Assembly (NCBI GenBank): GCA_039619475.1 | Contig: CM077115.1 | Coordinates: 396,648,557-396,712,556, forward strand | From: Icerya purchasi | Lineage: Eukaryota; Arthropoda; Insecta; Hemiptera; Monophlebidae | Length of the DNA stretch: 64,000 nucleotides | Reading direction: 5' to 3' | Part shown: one piece after another, positions 1 through 12,000 of the stretch | How the letters are laid out: each line of letters begins with the position of its first letter | How positions within the stretch are numbered: the stretch's first letter is position 1 | Notes under the pieces: model-generated | Databases searched by the model: none | What the model was told of the DNA's origin: nothing | The model's input: only the letters and a program-made list of their open reading frames with translations | Translations under genes and position numbers: made by a program

Positions 1-745
1 CTCGTTTATGATGGAACTTTATGCGATATTCCTGGCACTGGAATTTTCGAGAAACCGACAAAATAGTGAAGATTCTAATCCTATCAGATTCGTAGGCCAG
101 TTTAGTTGAATTGAAAAATACAAATCCCAATGAAGCGTGTAATATTGAAATAAAGATTAGAAAATTGCTGATGAGATTATATAAACAAAATAACATAGTC
201 AGATTTAAGTGGATTCCTGCATACAGAGGAATTGAGGGAAATAAAATAATAGACAACTTATTGTAAAAGGGGGAAATATAAAAACAGGGAGATTAATTTA
301 AACTGGGAGGAATTCGTTCTTTATATAACAGAAGATTTAGCTAGAAGGTGGAGCGCAGAGTATAAAAACAGGAGTGAAATAAAAGATGAAATATACTACG
401 CTATTAAGAGTAAAATAGAGAAAGATTCTTCGGTTTAAGGGAAAAGATTTGGAGCGAGATTATATCTATACAATATATCGTATAAGATTGGCCCACATCA
501 CCACCGGACGCCATTACATTTGGCAATATTAGGAATAATAAATAATAATAACTGTAATGAATGCGGATTGGAAGAGTCGATCAAACATACAGTGTAGCCC
601 CAGTGTGAGAGATATAAAAAGGAAAGAGAAGAATTGGTGAAAGGAATTTTAAATAAATTTTACATATTACCGATATCTGTATACCAAACTGTAAAGGAGC
701 CAGTTTATCTAGAATGTAAGGCGTTGTATGTTTTTTAAAAACTGC
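1..745 (+). mobile_element. Decayed non-LTR retrotransposon 3' part (RNase H and zinc knuckle)
   Basis: Broken open frames read as the C-terminal end of a non-LTR retrotransposon polyprotein. From about 8 to 265 an RNase H domain is visible: MELYAIFLALE near 10-42, a KILILSDS strand holding one catalytic Asp, and FKWIPAYRGIEGNKIID near 203-255, the usual WIPaH.GI.GNE.AD block with some residues changed. Downstream, ARRWSAEYKN is followed by a CxxC...H...C cluster (NCNECGLEESIKHT, then QCERYKKEREE) near 549-635, the zinc knuckle found after RNase H in I/jockey-like elements. In-frame stops, for example after SDS and after the Asp block, show it is dead. The 5' end lies outside the window. No clear poly(A) tail or target duplication was found, so the 3' limit is approximate. 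Confidence 0.8.
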
Positions 746-3100
746 TACTATTTTATGAGAGAAAATTGTTCACGAATTTTTTCAAATTTCGATACAAAAT
801 TAATGTTCAGCGATATTTCCATTATATCGATTTCGAAAAAAAGAAGAAGGTTATGTGTTCGTCGAAAATGTTTATTTTTTTTAATGTTCGTTCGCGCATA
901 GCTTCTGATTATTCAGTCGCTTTTAATGACTCTTCATTCATTCGAAAGTTTACCGGCCACAGAACCATGTAAATACAGCCGGCGAGCACAAAAACTCAGT
1001 AGTTATTTTAATAAATGTTAAAAAAAGGCAGGTCTCTTTGGAGAAAGTTTTATTAATATTTGACAATTAAAATATTATGCCACATTAAGTGTGGAAACAT
1101 AATTTGGACAGAAGCTAATTTTTAATAAGACAAAAAATTAAAATATTATCAGTATTAATTAGCGCGCATAAACATAAATTCGAAAAAGAAAAACAAATAT
1201 AAAAGCTATGATTTACAAGCTCGTCGCGCTAAGGGAAATGTTATACGTCTTTTTTTTTTGACTATTGTCTCGACGGAAAAGATAATTTAAAACCCCCGGA
1301 AGCACGATTTACCAGCTCATTACTGACGAAATTTGAACATTATACTCTTTAAGGGTTCCCAGCTTGGTTTACTTTAAACATTTAATAAAAACACACTAAA
1401 AAGTAAAAAATTATCGCTCAACAGAAACGCGATACATCTTATGCAGTAAACTATAGATTAACAGAGGAATATATGATTTTGTTCTTAAATAACATTTGTA
1501 CACCTTAATTAAAATTAAAATTTCAATTAAGAAACCGCTTTAAAAATATTCCTGATGTTTTCAGCCTGTTTCGTTGTTATGTTCATTAAACTGTTTTTTA
1601 TTCTTTTTAACTATTTTTATATCGGTGTCATTTTCAAAAATATGCTGATGATTATTTTACAGAGTTCATTAGATAATCTAAGAACATCGGCTATTTTCGG
1701 GAAAAAATTTTAGGAACACGCGTATTCTCTCTAAACCGAGTGGCTTTATAAAGATGAAGAAAGATTAAAATGGAGAATGATAGATACCAATTTTTACACA
1801 ATGAAAGCAGAACATCAGGGAACACCAAAATTTTAATGGTGCCACTTAACTCATGAACAAATTTAGTGTTTTTCCATACAGGCAGATTGAATCATATTTA
1901 CACGTAATGATTGTTACCGTAATTTACCAGTTATTTTTGTAGAAAAATATTGAGATTATATGTTTGTCGTAGCTATTTTTGTAGAGTTTATTCGCTCGTA
2001 ATCGTTGATTATTTAGATTGATTTTAATAATTCGCTTTGTTCACCGGAATGTGTATCCTTTCAGTGGTTAACCCATGTGAATATCAATATAGGTGGGTAC
2101 AGATTCTCAGTAATCATCATGTAGCGTAAAAAAAGTCGTAGTGGGAGTATGTAATTTTTTTTTTTTTTTAGTATAGCTGAATAGAAAATAATAAAAAATT
2201 CAAAATATAGGGAAATTTTTAATAAAATAAAAAAAATAAAAATTTTGCCAATGTTAGTTTATAGAAATGCTAGTTCGAAAATAAAGGAATCTGATAAATG
2301 GCGCAATTTACGCGATTGACATGTTCGAACATTTTATACTTTGAACTAGTGTACCCAGAGCTTTGTAGCAACCATTTTTAGTTCGACAATCCGTGTATCA
2401 TCACGTAAACAAAAGTATTTCCACCAAAAAGATTGTGAAATAAAATTGTACATTCCTTATGTGTCCCGATATTTTACAGAAAATGGCGCGCTATTTATCT
2501 TTAAAATAAGATCGGGGTTTGTTTAGGATTTGAAGATATTTAGCTGCCCTACTGTATCGGTGTGCAGATAAGTATTTACGGTGTGTGTACGTATTTGTAT
2601 GTGTGTCCTATGTTATAATTTATATTAAGTTAACTAATATTATGATGTACAGGATAAGCGGGTATAGTTGTAATTTTGTATTTTGAATAAATGTTAATAA
2701 GAGTGTCGAGCATTCACACAATGGGCATACTTGCCCCGTGAGACCCACAATTTATTTAAAATAAAAAAAGAAAAGCTTAATGTGGTTTTTAATTGTTAGA
2801 ATTCGAATTTTGGGGAATCGACAATAATTATTAAAGGATTCAGTGTTGTTTTTAGGAATTATCGTAATTTCCCAATTTTAAAGTGTACTTAACTGTATAA
2901 GATTATCTTTTATAAAATAATTATCTTTTTACTTCTTAGCATATTTTTATTAAAAATTTTTTGGAGTAAATCTTGAAATCGATACTCTTTTTCGAGAGAG
3001 AGAAAAAAAAAACTATTTTATTTTTTCAATCCTTCGTGTGCATTTGCTATTTTTTTGAATTTTAAATCTGGAAAGGAGAAAAAAAGTTCAGAGGTAAAAA
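746..3100. other. AT-rich noncoding DNA, nothing recognised
   Basis: This stretch is AT-rich with short homopolymers, such as the T run near 2156-2170. Its open frames are short and low in complexity, and none shows a domain. No tRNA-like or transposon terminus was seen. Confidence 0.5.
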
Positions 3101-5420
3101 AAAACTTTTAACAGAACAGCGCCGTTTAATTTTTGAAATACCATTAGGCGGGACGCGCGCAAATATGTTCGAGTTAATCGCGCAGCCAACACGCGCTCGC
3201 AAATATATCGCACTATTTCAATTCCATGAAGGGAAATCGCAAAATTTATTTCCTCCTTCCGCTAATAAACCGGATAACAATTCGGAAACGACCCATCCGG
3301 ATTATTTACGAAAATTATCGTCATCAAAGGAAAGATAAATCGATTAAGAAGCGAAATTTCCAGTCCGGGCAATATTGCTTCCGGAAATTGACCTGGTTCG
3401 CATTTGCAATACTTCGTGTTTGCTCAATTTTTTCCAGGCCACGTCCGAGTGTGACCCCGATCATTGTGGCTAATGCACGCAGATGGTGAGGGGGGTGGGA
3501 CTCCATTTCCGGAATCGTTCGGGGTATATTGTGGTGAAATTTCTGCCAACTGCAAACCGTTCGCATGCCGAACCAAATTCTTATACGCGTCTCGCCTCCT
3601 CCTCCTCAGCACTGCTGATTCCAGCGGCCCGGGAAACGAACCGGGGCCGTGCGAGGTTGTCGGTTCTGCTGGAAAAATTTCGCCGCAATTTGCATAATCT
3701 CGCCATAAATTGGCCGGCGTTTCGATTTTGCGAAGAATTCCGTTGTCGACTTTGTGTACTACGGCACCGTGTTCCGGTTCGCGCCACTGCCGCGGCACAC
3801 TGGTGCACCGTTAATAAATTAAATTTCCCAATAACGAACAGTGTACGATATTTTTAACTAGCGATACAGCGGCAGCGGCGAGCTTGAGCGAGTCCGATGA
3901 TGATAGTGCAGAGAGATGGTTGCTTAGAAGACGACAAAAATTTGGGAACAGCGCGCTTAGATAAGAGCGATGCGATAAGAGTCGAAACGCGGGAAGCGGC
4001 GGGCTCGTGGTCCGTGTGTGGCGGGGTGGGATGGGGTAGAAGAAATATTATAAAAAGTTTAATATAATTTATGGCGCGAGGAGGGTCGAGGGAAGAGCTT
4101 AGATTGTCTATAAATAGAGAAAGAGACAAATGGCGCGGCGTGTGTTCGCAGCCAGCAACTAGAGTTATCTATAGTGTGTTATATTACTAATAAATGTTGA
4201 CTTTTATTAAATATCTCGATCTTTCGCAGCAGCGGCATTCATAAATATACACCTAAATGTGAATTTATCTGAACTACACCGATACATTTATGTATAACTC
4301 CGTACACGTGTTCGAGCTGCGAGAGCAGCCCGGTCCGATGCCGCGTAGCGTGCACGAAAAAGATTTGTAAGATTCGTCTCCGGTTAATTTATGGGTCTAC
4401 GCAGTTTTGGAAATAGATGCGACTCCAGCCAACCGGTAAATTTACTGTACACTTCTTTTGCTCCTTTTGTAATACCCTATTTTTATATCGGATTTCTAAG
4501 CCAGCGCCATTTCTCACATCTTCAAAGTTCATTTTTCCACTTCTATCTTTAAATTTCTTTCCCTATCCACCGCTCGCCGAGCCAAAACGGTTTAACTTTA
4601 TCCCCAGAGCATTTCCCCGCCCTCTCCGCCGCCGCCGCCGCCGCCTCCTCCTCCTCCTCTTCCGTTCCCCTACCGTTCTATTCCGATTCTTACACATTTC
4701 GCTTTTTACATACTCTCTACATATTATTATTACTTTTTTCTTTGTCATTCTTATGAAAAACGAAAACAAAAAACAAAAAACCAAAACGAGAGAAAGGGAA
4801 AAAACAAATTATAATACGCTCCGGCTATATTATCTCCATTTATTTTCTGCTAAATAAACCTCGTATTGGACCCGCGTAAATTCTCTATCTGTTTGTTTCA
4901 ATTTCCGCGCTCCTTATCCGGGGCCAAAAGACGAGACAAATTCTTAGCTTGACGTACCGACGCGCACATATCTTTCACATTCAATTGGTCTGCCGGGAGC
5001 CTGTCAAAGAACTTCTTTCCAGCATTTTCCAATTTAACTTTTTACAACGAACACATAGAGCGCATCTTACGTTTGTATCGTTCAGTCTATCAGAGTTGCA
5101 GACGTCTTCTCTCCTATTATTCTCACCATTACTGTTGTTATCATTAGAAAATTCGCTTAAATGCACTCGTGCGTATAGAAATTAGAAGAATTAACTTTAA
5201 ATTGAATTTTTATTCGCTTTTAAAGTTAATCTCGTTCTTAAGATCGCCTAATTATAACTTTGACTGCTCGTTACCACGACTGAATTTATTTTTAGAACGG
5301 ACAAAGTTACCAGCGCCGAGATTGTTCAGCTACACGACAAAATTCTTCGATTCCAGCGCGCGCTTCGTTTATTTAAGTCGCGGTGTAATTAGAGATGGCT
5401 GTAAAAGCGACTAACCGAAC
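3101..5420. other. GC-richer, CpG-containing block without recognised gene
   Basis: Base composition shifts here relative to the flanks, with many CG dinucleotides near 3120-3820, 3870-4140 and 4310-4420. Overlapping open frames appear on both strands, as expected where stop codons become rare. None resembles a known family; the longest, 4417-4857 on the plus strand, is pyrimidine-driven low-complexity sequence. The block could hold an untranslated first exon, a promoter or an enhancer, but no element proves it. Confidence 0.35.
4626..4660. repeat. (CCG)n(CCT)n microsatellite
   Basis: A run of CCG triplets passes directly into CCT triplets, giving a pure pyrimidine/GC tract. It creates artefactual Arg-rich and Leu-rich frames on the two strands. 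Confidence 0.9.
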
Positions 5421-6770
5421 GGAAATTTAAAAAAATGTTCACAAAGAAGTTGTTCTAATCGAAATGATGGCGAGCAATTTAGTAACCGAGAAATAATTAA
5501 GTTCTAATTCAATTTCAAACGGTATATGCGGACAGAATTTTTGACAGTTAATGAAAACAAATTATGCCAGAGAGTCAAGTGATCGTAAACTCTTTGCGTA
5601 GTTAATCTAATTAAGGTCTCCTCTTCCCTTTCTCGTAATATCGATTTTTTCTTTTCGCTCGTAGCATTTAAGAATATACATGTATTTTATCATTTTATCG
5701 TCATTTCTATTTGAGGTGGCATCGAATAATTTTCGAAAATTACTTCCGAATAAATTAGTACAATTATGTCGAGCAAATATAAAATGTTTCGCGAGATTAG
5801 TCATTAAAAAAAAAAAAAACAGAAAAAAAACAATTCTTACACAATTTAACGCTATTTAACTTGGTGCATTTTTTAAAATTATTATTTTTTTTTTTGGCCC
5901 GACATTAAGCCAGTTTGTGCGAGGAATTTAATTTGTTCAATAATACATTAATCGATGCCCATTTTCGCTCTGACTCACGAATTCTAGAGTCCATCTCGAT
6001 CGATTACGCGTGAAAAAAGTTCCTTAAATAAACATAATTTTCGAATTTCGCCTTTTTGTTTTTCCATAAACTGCAATTAACGGCGTAAGAGATTAAATAA
6101 CATCTACAAAGTACATAATGAACGACTTTAGAGATAACTACTTGTTATCAAAAAATTTTGCTATTTTGTTGATTATATGTTACTTCAGCAATACCGCCGG
6201 ATTACTCTAGTTTGCGAAAATTTAATCACGCTACGTAATTGATAGTAAATTTAACGGACGATATTTCTCAGATGAAATTTTTCGCGTGGAATAATTCTGA
6301 AATAGGCCTGGAAAATGTTGTCTTTATAATATTCCGCGATGGTTTCGAAAAAAAAAAACGAAAAACGAGACTTAAGTGATTAAGAAATTACAGCAGGAAT
6401 ACGAGAAGACATGATACGGACGGGAAGGTATAGCGGAACAAAGACAATACGTTTATCGTCGTGTAATACTGAAAAAATTCGGAATAACCAGAGACATATA
6501 TTGTAGACGAAAACGTTCTTCGACGGGCTTTCACGGAAATGATTAGTGCGCAGATGCCGAACCAGCCTACCAGCAGCGGAAACACTGGAATGATGATGAT
6601 ATTATAAACGCGAATGATAAAAACAATATGAAATATCCCCCCCATCCAAAAAAAAAAAAAAAAAAAAAAAAAGGTTCAATTTGGTAAAGAAACACGATAT
6701 TATTATCGCTGTTGCATTTGGATAAAAACATTTTTCATATCTACATGATGGTGCGCTTTTACCAGCGGCT
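5421..6770. other. AT-rich noncoding DNA
   Basis: Nothing recognisable as a gene or a transposon end was found. A-rich runs occur at 5807-5818 and about 6649-6672. Confidence 0.45.
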
Positions 6771-8250
6771 CTGACACCGCGGGGGAGCCAGACGAAGTGT
6801 ATGTCCCTGTGGTTCCAACTTTTTCTTCAATCTCTTGCCGAAGTTTCAACGCGCCGCCCAAAACAGCTGTTGGAGATCGAATTTTACTCCTATTTCCTTC
6901 ATTTCCATGTTGATATTACTGTCCCATCGCCTCCACTAGTTATTTCTGAAAAGCTGCAGACAAAGGTGCGCGCGCTCACGTTCCAAAAACCAAAGATAAA
7001 TTTCCTCCTCCGTTCGAAGCTACATCGGGGGGCTAATACGTAGCGCGTCGAGGTTAAATTTTAATTTAAAAATCGCGGAATGGCACCAGCCGAAACGAAG
7101 ACGTTTTTGCCGGAGAATTCTCACTGTTGCCTGTCGGCTAACTCTGCAATAACACACATCGTTTTCTCGTCCGAACGGAGAAGGAGCAACATCTGCTAGC
7201 TAGGCAGGTCGGAAATAATTTAAAATGATAAAATTTCTCCGCGTGTCGCTTCGTCCAAGAAGCCGCAGAGCACAGCAGTCCGGAAAGCTCAGTCAGGCTG
7301 TCTGTCGAACCGAGGCTGCTCGACAGCAACTGCTTGCGCAGCCGGACAAGGAGAGATCCGAAGCAAGATGCGATTGTGGCGCGCGCTTGAAGGAAGAGCT
7401 TTTTATTCTTTCGTTCGGCTCTGCTTGTCGACATGTGACGCAGATGTGAATTACTGCGTATTAATCTTCGGAGACTTGGACAGACCGTGCGAGAGCGCCT
7501 TCGAAGGCAACCGCAACTTGCGTTTCCTATTCACGTCGAATCCGGGCACCACGATTCGGCCGAACCAATGCCGCATCCGCCGCTATTTTTACAATTCCGT
7601 TCCGTTTCGGCTGCCATCGCTTTCTCGACAGCGACATCTGCGTCGACTGCGTTTAATCGCACAAGGGGGCGCCTTCTCTAATTGCGTTTGTTTCGACAAC
7701 GCTAATTATAAATTACGAATTCAGTAGCGGTAGAGAATTTTAACGAAAATCGGACGCCATATTGCCGCTCACATCAATTCTTCAACTAGCGGCTGCACTA
7801 GTTCAGCGACTGCAACCCTTTTCCAGCATCTTCCTTTCTCGTCTTGCCGAAAGGGTTAGCGCCTATTCGCACAGTTTCGCGGTGCTTCCTAGCCGGCCCC
7901 ACGCTCACACTGACGCACCACATCTGCCTCTGTCTCGTTCGTAATCCGGCAACGATGATACGATTTTTTAATTGCGTCCGTCAGTTTTGAATTGGCTCGG
8001 AATTTCCCGCAGGCCCCTTTTGCGTGTTGCTAAAATCCGATTAAAATCGGTTATGTCGACCGGCTCTGCGACGTTCGCCAAGTAGTATCGTCGCGAGGAA
8101 AGTCGAAAATATCCGCTATACTTTTTGCGGTTTAATTTCTTTTTTTGTGAGCACATATTTATAAGACCCCCGATCGAACATTTTCGACGGTACAGCTTCC
8201 ACGTTACTTCCATACGAGGGGGGGGGGGGATCCGGGGCCGCAACAATTCT
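6771..8250. other. GC-richer island without recognised gene
   Basis: CpG-rich sequence, strongest at 6770-7030 and 7080-7960, with overlapping short frames on both strands. None carries a domain I know. An 11-G homopolymer lies at about 8219-8229. This could be regulatory DNA or an untranslated exon; nothing visible decides. Confidence 0.3.
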
Positions 8251-10041
8251 ATTCCATATGCGTAGATACTAAACTGTTTTAGATAAGCGTTACATTATTT
8301 TTTGACGAACTAACTAGGTACATACTGGTGTTTGGAACGTTTCTAAGGCCGATGTATGTCTTACCGTTGTGCAAGGTCGTTCGGAAAAATATTAACACCA
8401 CCGGTATTTACGTTTACGTCGTAGTCTGCATATATTTGATCGTTTGAATATTCGTACTAAAACGAAATAGCGGTGTGTATCATTACGTACGCAGGGCATA
8501 CGCCAAAATTATCATTGTGTACAAAAGCTGCCGAGTAGGTTTTAATTTTTTCCCGCGACATTTCGAAAAGTCTAAATCTGTAAGCGATTCCCGTGCTTCT
8601 TCGCTACCTTCTTAATAATTAACGTCTCGTCGCACGTCAAAAAATCGGGTGTCGAGATTTATAAATTTCACGAACAGTAAAACAACAAAAAAATTAACAA
8701 CGTGTTCTAGATACAGTGTATTTTTTTCAGTGTGGGGCCCTCTATTCTGAATTAAACTAAAAGATCAGAGGAAATTGACAGCGGTAGCGCACGATGATTG
8801 TCAAAAGGTTACGCGTGTTAAGTTACTAGAAGCGAATTCAAGATAAGAATAAAATTTATTTTAAATAATTAACGGTTTGATCGCGTCGCGTGTAATGTTG
8901 CCGTTAGTACAGTAACGTGTTAAATTAACACTCAGTTTCAAATCGTGCAAATTTATACACGAACGGCCAAGTCGTGCGAATCGATAAATCGTACGAGAGA
9001 CGAAAGAATACTACTTTTAAGTGGACGACACACCGTATTAATGAAAGTGCAAACTGTGTTAGACACTACTTAGATTGAAGGTTGAAACGAGCGAAATTCG
9101 GCCACTGAAATCTTGTACGACGCGATGGTAGCAAATAAGAACGTACAGTTCTGTATATGCAAGCGGAATTATAAACAATCAGGGTGTTTTACTAAACTTC
9201 CGAAGTATAGAAATAATTTTAGCCAATGAGAGAATATTATGGGAATTTTGCGCAGTCTGCATTTCAATAATGATTATTATACTTTAAGGAGGAGGAAAAA
9301 AAAATAAAAAAATAACAAAAAAGCCATTCGTGTAGTATCAGAAGAAAAAGAAATAATAATAAAAATGAAAAAATATGTAAACAATCATTTAGTTTAATTT
9401 TAATTATCGCCGCGTAAATGTTATACTTTTAATGTAATTACCGATAAATTTTGCAGCAGCTTGCGAACAATCTTCGCGTCGCCATAATTTACACTGGTGA
9501 AGCACTGAATACTAATCTAGCGGATCAATCAAGAAGTGTTTTCGCATTAAAACCTAATAAGAACCACTTTTTTATTTTTATTTTCTAGCTTCATTTTCTT
9601 CTTTTAACTTTTCTGCCGCCATCTTTCTTTTATCAACGATTACGTTTCCATCGTTATCGTGGTCACTTAATTCGCGTTGATAAATTTTCAAAATCCGACC
9701 GACAGAATAAAATCGACCGCAGGATGATCATCGAGAGAACTAAGACGTGTTTCATAAACGATCAGGTTGTCAAATGGTAAAGGTCATTTCTGAGTAATTT
9801 GGGAATAAAACCTTCACATACTCTGATCACAATCAATAGCGTTGATTTGCGAAAGTTTTTTCTCGATTTTTTTTTGTTTTTTTCTCTTTTTCGTAAAACT
9901 TGCTAAAACTGACAAAACGGCAGGACTGTTTTATGGGAATCAGTCTATAACGAAAAATCAGAAAAATTTTGATTTTAATTTATACGACTACAAATATCGA
10001 CTCCGCGTGAAACTGAATTTCAAAAATCACGGTATTACGGT
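8251..10041. other. AT-rich noncoding DNA
   Basis: No gene, RNA or transposon terminus is recognisable. An A-rich stretch occurs at 9295-9375. Confidence 0.45.
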
Positions 10042-10049
10042 CACAGAAA
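10042..10049. repeat. Left target-site duplication of hAT copy A
   Basis: CACAGAAA directly precedes the CAGGCC terminus and matches 10926-10933 at 7 of 8 positions. Confidence 0.65.
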
Positions 10050-10925
10050 CAGGCCCGGATTAAGTGTATGAATATTAGGGGCCCTTTTCGAAAGTGACAA
10101 AATTATCAGTTTTATAGAATAACTAAATTTTCTTTAATTTAATTTAATTATATTACTTTGAATTCACGATTTAATATATAATTATTAACGTAAACAAAAC
10201 TAAATATCATATATACAATAGGTAGAATTTTCGATGCCAATATATATATATATATATATATGTATGACTCGGTCATTTTGGCCTCGCAAGGGACTGTACC
10301 CCTTGACCACTCTTGCTTACATTTTTGCCTCTTTCTCTTCTATACTTTGTATAAAATGATCAAAATTTACAACGTAATTCTAAATCGGTCCATATGGATA
10401 TAATAACATAATCACAGAAATCCTATAAAATATAACAAACGTTACGTAAAATTGGGACATTTGATTAAATGGGGGCTAGCCCATTTAAAAAAATGTCCAA
10501 ATTTTATGTAACGTTTATTATATTTTATAGGATTTCGATTTAGAATTACGTTGTAATTACCATAATTTTAAACAATGAATTTTTTTCTTGTTTTTTTTTT
10601 TTTTTCTGCAAATTCTTGTATAATATCGTTAAAATCTACTGAACGGAGAAAATCTGTTTCGATCGTTAATCTTGATAATGCCGATAATCTATCATCCGGC
10701 ATGGTTGATCTATACAGATATTTTTTATTCTTTTTATTATCGAAAAAGATCTTTACGCCTCACAATTTGTAATCGGCATAGTTACAAATATTCCATATGC
10801 TATATAAATGTTTGGAAAAACATCTATTATTGCACGTTTAACCATCCATGTCGGAGGTGGGAGCCTCTTAGGGGCCCCTTTATAAGACGTGACCCGGTAC
10901 TGTGCCCCCCCCCCATCCAAGCCTA
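10050..10925 (+). mobile_element. Nonautonomous hAT-like element, copy A, with nested repeat
   Basis: The element starts with CAGGCCCGGATTAAG and ends with ...CCAAGCCTA, the decayed partner of the CAGGCCTGAATTTAG inverted terminus of copy B at 29677. Flanking 8-bp sequences are CACAGAAA (10042-10049) and CACTGAAA (10926-10933), a 7/8 target-site duplication that fits hAT transposition. Internal segments 10072-10238 and about 10560-10610 are colinear with copy B. Between them lies a foreign palindromic unit (10240-10556) at the site where copy B has only A and (TA)n runs, so the unit is a younger nested insertion. There is no transposase frame. Orientation is arbitrary. Confidence 0.8.
10240..10556 (+). 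mobile_element. Palindromic (TA)n-linked repeat, unit 1 (nested)
   Basis: The unit begins in a (TA)10 tract followed by ACTCGGTCATTTTGGCCTCG, then a small hairpin (CAAGGG...CCCTTG) near 10287-10305, then a shared stretch (TCTTTCTCTTCTATACTTTG). A large imperfect palindrome occupies 10367-10556. Its arms start TTACAACGTAATTCTAAATC and end in the reverse complement; each contains the motif TAACG...AATTTTATG...GTCC. The loop lies near CCCCATTTAATC at about 10470. The left arm carries about 30 extra bases not matched on the right. No coding capacity was found. Related units occur at 20071, 32525, 62553, 62829 and 63083. Confidence 0.75.
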
Positions 10926-10933
10926 CACTGAAA
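10926..10933. repeat. Right target-site duplication of hAT copy A
   Basis: CACTGAAA directly follows the degenerate right terminus and is paired with 10042-10049. Confidence 0.65.
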
Positions 10934-11789
10934 CGATAAACGCATTCGTGCAAACGATTTTACGAACAACTTTCCAATATATTTACTATCGGGCGTAATA
11001 AGAAATTAAAAATTATTACCCACTTGTCCGGAATCCTGTATTTAAGGGGGGGGGCTTAATTTAGAGGAAATCGAAATCACATTTACCCGTTTTTATCGCT
11101 CACTCTTGTGAAGTAGTCTGTGACAGTCGAACTTAAGTGATTAAAATGAAAACTGCTGACATGGCAGAGGAGGAGATAGTCCGGCACCGAGAAGTAAACG
11201 TTCCTTCGCATTCTATTAATTCTGCAGTAAGCGTCTTTAACCGCGAGTTGAGTAACAGAAGCCGAAAGAAAAATACACGCGAATCGAGTTCTTCGCAAAT
11301 CTCCGTTATTTGTCTTTCGCGGCTTTTTTTTATAATTGCATATATATGTTTTTCCATCATAACCGAAACTCCATCAAAATCATTTGTTTTAAATAAATTT
11401 CGACCGGAGAAGCTTCGAAACCGGTGGATTATCTTCCGAAAATTTCGACTATTACCGCGGCGACCGTACACGAGGAAGCGTGTCGAGTTAAACCGCGGAA
11501 ACGGGCCAAAAATGATTCTAGCTGATTTAAAAACACCGCAATTGAGCCAATCGTAATTGCTAGTTACAAGTAGATGAAATTTTTAGTACGGATCCAGCAG
11601 GTTCCTTTTCGGATTTTAATGGGATAATCCGAAATATATATGATTCGGCAGTAATTTAACGAGAGAATATAACTAGGGACGGCAAAATTTTAAAGTGATG
11701 AGGACACGTAAGTAAAGCAAGTGCCATACATATATCGTTGATAAGGTATCATGGATTGTGAAGTTAAACTTTTCATATTGTACTTAAGG
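10934..11789. other. Noncoding DNA with one unsupported 139-codon frame
   Basis: A plus-strand frame at 11137-11556 runs 139 codons from ATG, but I see no domain, signal peptide or homology cue. An opposite-strand frame of 112 codons overlaps it. I do not call it a gene. Confidence 0.35.
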
Positions 11790-12000
11790 TTCTAATGGAT
11801 CTAATGAGAATACTGAAGCCGGTAGTTCCTTTCTTGGATTATTCGCCTTTACTTTCCACCAGATAGTTCTCTGGTATGATCAGTTCAATTTCAGATTGGA
11901 CTTATACCTGGGAGTGACTTGGATCCGGAACGAGACTAGTCTCGAACCGACCTCTGAGATTTGGTAGCCAAGCACCTTAACCACTAGAGACTACCAGACA
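11790..12000 (-). mobile_element. tRNA-derived SINE-like element
   Basis: On the minus strand the head reads like a tRNA. GGTAGTCTCTAGTGGTTAAG contains an RNA polymerase III A box at about 11973-11984, and GGTTCGAGACT (11938-11948) is a near-consensus B box at normal tRNA spacing. The rest does not fold into a clean cloverleaf and there is no matching acceptor stem, so this is a SINE head rather than a functional tRNA. The 3' body and tail (toward 11790) are not delimited; no second copy was seen in the window. Confidence 0.55.

Noticed and set aside
4417..4857. 146-codon plus-strand frame, the joint-longest in the window
   Set aside because: It is driven by pyrimidine-rich sequence and the (CCG)n(CCT)n tract, and has no domain or codon structure suggesting a gene.
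11137..11556. 139-codon plus-strand frame
   Set aside because: No homology cue; a 112-codon frame overlaps on the other strand, as expected by chance in GC-richer DNA.
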